Assembly (NCBI GenBank): GCA_013822765.1 | Contig: PNKY01000003.1 | Location: 372,001 to 436,000 of the forward strand | Origin: Rhodospirillum sp. | GTDB lineage: Bacteria > Pseudomonadota > Alphaproteobacteria > Dongiales > Dongiaceae | Direction of reading: 5' to 3' | DNA length: 64,000 nucleotides | Shown here: one piece after another, positions 61,408-64,000 of the stretch | Layout: every line of letters starts with the position of its first letter | Numbering within the stretch: position 1 is the stretch's first letter | Notes under the pieces: model-generated | Databases searched by the model: none | Told to the model about the DNA's origin: nothing | Seen by the model: the letters and a program-made list of their open reading frames with translations, nothing else | Position numbers and translations under genes: made by a program

Positions 61408-62339
61408 GTCGTACTTTGCTGATCGCGGCCGCCGGCGAACGCGCCGAGTCGTGGACCAAGGCCTTCGCCGAGATCGCGCCGGAAATCGATGTGCGCATGC
61501 ACGGGCCCGGGCTGGACGTGTCCCGTATTCCCTATTGCCTGGTGTGGCGGGCCGCGCCGGGACTGTGGCCCGCGATGACGAATCTCAAGATCATCTTCGG
61601 CCTCGGCGCCGGCGTCGACCGCCTGCTGGCCGATCCCAGCTTGCCGCGCGATGTACCGCTGGTGCGCATGGTGGAGCCGGAGCTGACCCGCGGCATGGTC
61701 GAGTACGTGCTTTGGCAGTGCCTGTTCCATCACCGCAAGGTGTGGGAGCTGGAGGCGGCGCAGAGCTGCGCGACCTGGCGGCCGCACACCTATCCGGCGC
61801 CGTGGGAGCGCACCATCGGCATCATGGGCCTGGGCGAACTCGGCACGGCCGCGGCGGCCAAGCTGGTGGAGTTCGGTTTCAAGGTGCGCGGCTGGAGCCG
61901 CTCGCCCAAGGCGCTGCCGAAGGTCGAGAGCTTCCAGGGCGCTGAGCAGCTGCCGGCGTTCCTGGCCGCGAGCGAGATCCTGGTGTGTTTGCTGCCGCTG
62001 ACGCCGGAGACCCGCGGCATCCTCAACGCATCGCTGTTCGCGCTACTGCCGCGCGGCGCCAGCGTCATCAACGCGGCGCGCGGCGGGCATCTGGTCGAGG
62101 CGGACCTGTCGGCGGCGATGGCCTCCGGGCAGATCACGGCGGCGACGCTCGACGTGTTCGAGACCGAGCCGCTGCCCGCCGACCATGTGTTCTGGTCGAC
62201 CGAGCGGCTCTACATTACCCCGCACAACGCCAGCATCACCGACCCCCGCTCCGCCGCCTGGCGCATCTCCAGGCAGATCGCGAAATGCGAGGCCGGCGAA
62301 GAATTGGACAACGTCGTCGATCGCGCCCGCGGGTACTAG
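61404..62339 (+). CDS. ghrA: Glyoxylate/hydroxypyruvate reductase A (D-2-hydroxyacid dehydrogenase family)
   Basis: 311 residues. The NAD(P)-binding motif is 'GIMGLGELGTAAAAKL'. Catalytic residues are Arg in 'INAARGGHLVE', Glu in 'DVFETEPLP' and His in 'YITPHNASIT'. 'FGLGAGVDRLLADPSLP' and 'MVEYVLWQCLFHHR' are characteristic of the GhrA subgroup, which reduces glyoxylate and hydroxypyruvate. It overlaps yejF by ATGA, so it is in the yej transcript for reasons not evident. Converges with the aminopeptidase gene (four-base overlap). Confidence 0.88.
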   Translation: MSRTLLIAAAGERAESWTKAFAEIAPEIDVRMHGPGLDVSRIPYCLVWRAAPGLWPAMTNLKIIFGLGAGVDRLLADPSLPRDVPLVRMVEPELTRGMVEYVLWQCLFHHRKVWELEAAQSCATWRPHTYPAPWERTIGIMGLGELGTAAAAKLVEFGFKVRGWSRSPKALPKVESFQGAEQLPAFLAASEILVCLLPLTPETRGILNASLFALLPRGASVINAARGGHLVEADLSAAMASGQITAATLDVFETEPLPADHVFWSTERLYITPHNASITDPRSAAWRISRQIAKCEAGEELDNVVDRARGY

Positions 62340-63793
62340 CGTCTACGCCGCGTCCTTTGCTTCAGCGGCCGCTGGCGGGGCGCGGCCTTGGGCGCGATGA
62401 TGGCGGCGCCTTTGCCCTTCTTCTGCTGCGACCAGGCCGACACGAACGAGAACAGCGCGCGCAGGCATAGAGCTTCGCCACCTTCCGGCCGGCCGGGCCG
62501 GTCGCGCGTGTTCCAGGCCAGCGTATCGATGTGGGCCCAGCGCACGCCAGGATCAATGAACTCCTGCAGATAGAGCGCAGCGGTGATGGCGCCGGCATAC
62601 GGGCCGCTGCTGACGTTGTTGATGTCCGCGACCTTGCTGTCCAGCATGGCGCGATAGCCCTTGTGCAGCGGCAGGCGCCAGAGCGGGTCGTCCTCCGCCT
62701 TGCCGTGGCGCAGGATCGCGTCGGAGATGTCGTCGTCGTTGCAGAACAGCGCCGGCAGGTCGGGACCCAAGGCCACCCGCGCGGCGCCGGTCAGGGTTGC
62801 GGCATCGAGGATGAGGTCGGGCCGGTCGCGGTGCGCTTCGGCCAGCGCGTCACACAGGATGACGCGGCCTTCGGCGTCGGTGTTGCCGATCTCGACCGTG
62901 ATGCCTTTGCGCGTGCGGATGACGTCGAGTGGCCGGTACGAATTGCCGCTGACCGAATTCTCGACTGCGGGAATGAGCAGGCGCAGGCGGATCTTCAAGC
63001 CCGCATCCATGATCATCTGCGCCAGCGCCAGCATCAGCGCGGCGCCGCCCATGTCCTTCTTCATCAGCAGCATGCCGCTGGACGGCTTGAGGTCGAGCCC
63101 GCCGGTATCGAAGCACACACCCTTGCCGACCAGGGTCAGGCGCGGCCCGCTGTTGCCCCAATTGAGATCGATCAGCCGCGGCGGCCGCGAAGCCGCGCGG
63201 CCCACCGCATGGACCGCCGGATAGTTCTTCTTCAGCAAGTCATCGCCGACGATCACGCTGAACGACGCCTTGTGCGCCTTCGCCACCGCCTTCGCGGCGT
63301 CGGCGAGGTGCGGCGGCCCCATATCCTCCGCCGGCGTGTTGATGAGGTCGCGCGCGAGCGTCAGCGCGCTCACCAAGCGCCGAATGGCGGCGCGGTCCAC
63401 GCCTGCCGGCCATACCAGGCGCGCCAACTCGCCATCACGCTTCTTGTAGCGCTGGAACCGGTAGGCGCCGATCGCCCAGGCGAAGCAGGCAGCTTCCGCA
63501 TCGGCACCGCCGACCGACTCGGCAAGCCTGTAGGCGCCCTTCGGCAGCGACGTCGGCAGTGCGGCCAGGGACCAGCGGTCGAGTCCCTCTTCGATCCCAA
63601 CCAGCACCTGCGCCAGCCCGCCCTCCGCATTCGGAACCAGGCAGACGCTGCCCGGCTTTGCGGCGAAGCCGGCGGCCCGCACCCATTGCCCGACCGGTTG
63701 CGGCTGGCGCTTGAGCCAGGCCTCGAGTCGTTGGGCGCGCAACGGCACAATCTCGACGGCATCCGCCGCGCGGTCGATCAGATGGTCGAACAA
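62336..63793 (-). CDS. M17 leucyl aminopeptidase family protein
   Basis: About 485 residues. The M17 catalytic domain (~180-450) has 'LVGKGVCFDTGGLDLKPSSGMLLMKKDMGGAA' (metal ligands Lys, Asp; active-site Lys) and 'EIGNTDAEGRVILCDAL' (signature NTDAEGR with Arg). The N-terminal domain is short and PepB-like. The C-terminus has a basic tail (KQRTRRRR). I choose TTG 63791-63793, since GGGAG lies eight bases upstream and the domain begins there; an upstream ATG at 63991 would add 66 low-complexity residues. It could degrade peptides brought in by YejABEF. Confidence 0.82.
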   Translation of the reverse strand: MFDHLIDRAADAVEIVPLRAQRLEAWLKRQPQPVGQWVRAAGFAAKPGSVCLVPNAEGGLAQVLVGIEEGLDRWSLAALPTSLPKGAYRLAESVGGADAEAACFAWAIGAYRFQRYKKRDGELARLVWPAGVDRAAIRRLVSALTLARDLINTPAEDMGPPHLADAAKAVAKAHKASFSVIVGDDLLKKNYPAVHAVGRAASRPPRLIDLNWGNSGPRLTLVGKGVCFDTGGLDLKPSSGMLLMKKDMGGAALMLALAQMIMDAGLKIRLRLLIPAVENSVSGNSYRPLDVIRTRKGITVEIGNTDAEGRVILCDALAEAHRDRPDLILDAATLTGAARVALGPDLPALFCNDDDISDAILRHGKAEDDPLWRLPLHKGYRAMLDSKVADINNVSSGPYAGAITAALYLQEFIDPGVRWAHIDTLAWNTRDRPGRPEGGEALCLRALFSFVSAWSQQKKGKGAAIIAPKAAPRQRPLKQRTRRRR

Positions 63794-63945
63794 GACTGGA
63801 CTCCCTGGGTCGAAATGGCGCAATGGGCGCGGATTGTAGCCATGCTTCGGGCCGCTTCCTAGAGTGCGTTGACGCCGATATGCTACGGCCTTGGCGGCAT
63901 TTTCCGCGCCGACTCGAGGTCCGCGGAACAGGCGCGAAACGAGGA

Positions 63946-64000
63946 TGGCGATTGTGAGTCTGGCGGCCGGCGAAAAGACTAATTGGTCCATGCGGGAGAA
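63946..64000 (+). CDS. Start of an unidentified ORF running off the window
   Basis: ATG 63946 preceded by ACGAGG opens a frame (MAIVSLAAGEKTNWSMRE...) that is uninterrupted to the right edge. Only 18 codons are visible, so neither product nor reality is certain. It is divergent from the aminopeptidase gene. Confidence 0.35.

Overview
The window is chromosomal DNA from a high-GC Gram-negative alphaproteobacterium. The evidence is the gene order rpmH-rnpA-yidD-yidC-engB-argB, the dapD-dapE / truA-fmt-def cluster, ffs-dnaX-ybaB-recR, kdsB (LPS), a membrane-anchored cytochrome c, PhhA/Hpd with an Lrp regulator, and yejABEF. A Rhodospirillales- or Hyphomicrobiales-like organism is an inference. 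I cannot name a species.

Layout. 0-7 kb: the end of a LuxR-type regulator, then two tandem, very large RTX-type Ca-binding proteins built from ~220-residue modules, with a 55-codon ORF upstream that reuses the same ribosome-binding leader. 7.3-9.4 kb: a small exported protein, an enolase-superfamily enzyme and an overlapping GNAT acetyltransferase. 9.5-12.1 kb: phenylalanine/tyrosine degradation (phhA, hpd) divergent from an Lrp/AsnC regulator. 12.1-16.5 kb: rpmH to argB. 16.7-19.3 kb: a GGDEF protein with a DUF2336 protein. 19.4-27.6 kb: lysine biosynthesis (dapD, dapE), tRNA and protein maturation (truA, fmt, def), rmuC, and an SPFH/NfeD pair.

27.6-44.5 kb is the most interesting region: a complete, compact C2-sulfonate (probably taurine) dissimilation locus. 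One leftward gene series encodes a PotABCD-type ABC importer, a taurine:pyruvate-type aminotransferase (Tpa) and a cytoplasmic SoeABC-like molybdenum sulfite:quinone oxidoreductase. Divergent from it run a MocR/TauR regulator, sulfoacetaldehyde acetyltransferase (Xsc), acetate kinase (AckA, with no Pta in the window) and a TauE/SafE exporter, followed by a second, convergent TauE/SafE. Read together: import, transamination to sulfoacetaldehyde, Xsc cleavage to acetyl phosphate plus sulfite, ATP from AckA, and sulfite either oxidised (Soe) or exported (TauE). CTGG(C/T)CC-type direct repeats lie in both regulatory regions and resemble published TauR sites. The Pot-type importer is the unexpected component.

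44.6-53.2 kb: a double zinc-ribbon membrane protein, a DUF4139 protein with a clear terminator, recR-ybaB-dnaX with the SRP RNA gene ffs, a DUF-family exported protein, nudC, pheA and kdsB. 53.2-64 kb: a closed two-hairpin RNA-like structure ahead of an unusual tandem di-haem cytochrome c, then hisN, a yejABEF peptide importer whose YejA has a C-terminal membrane anchor, ghrA, an M17 aminopeptidase and the start of one more ORF. Paired palindromes of the form ACCCCGG-n-CCGGGGT recur in four intergenic spaces.
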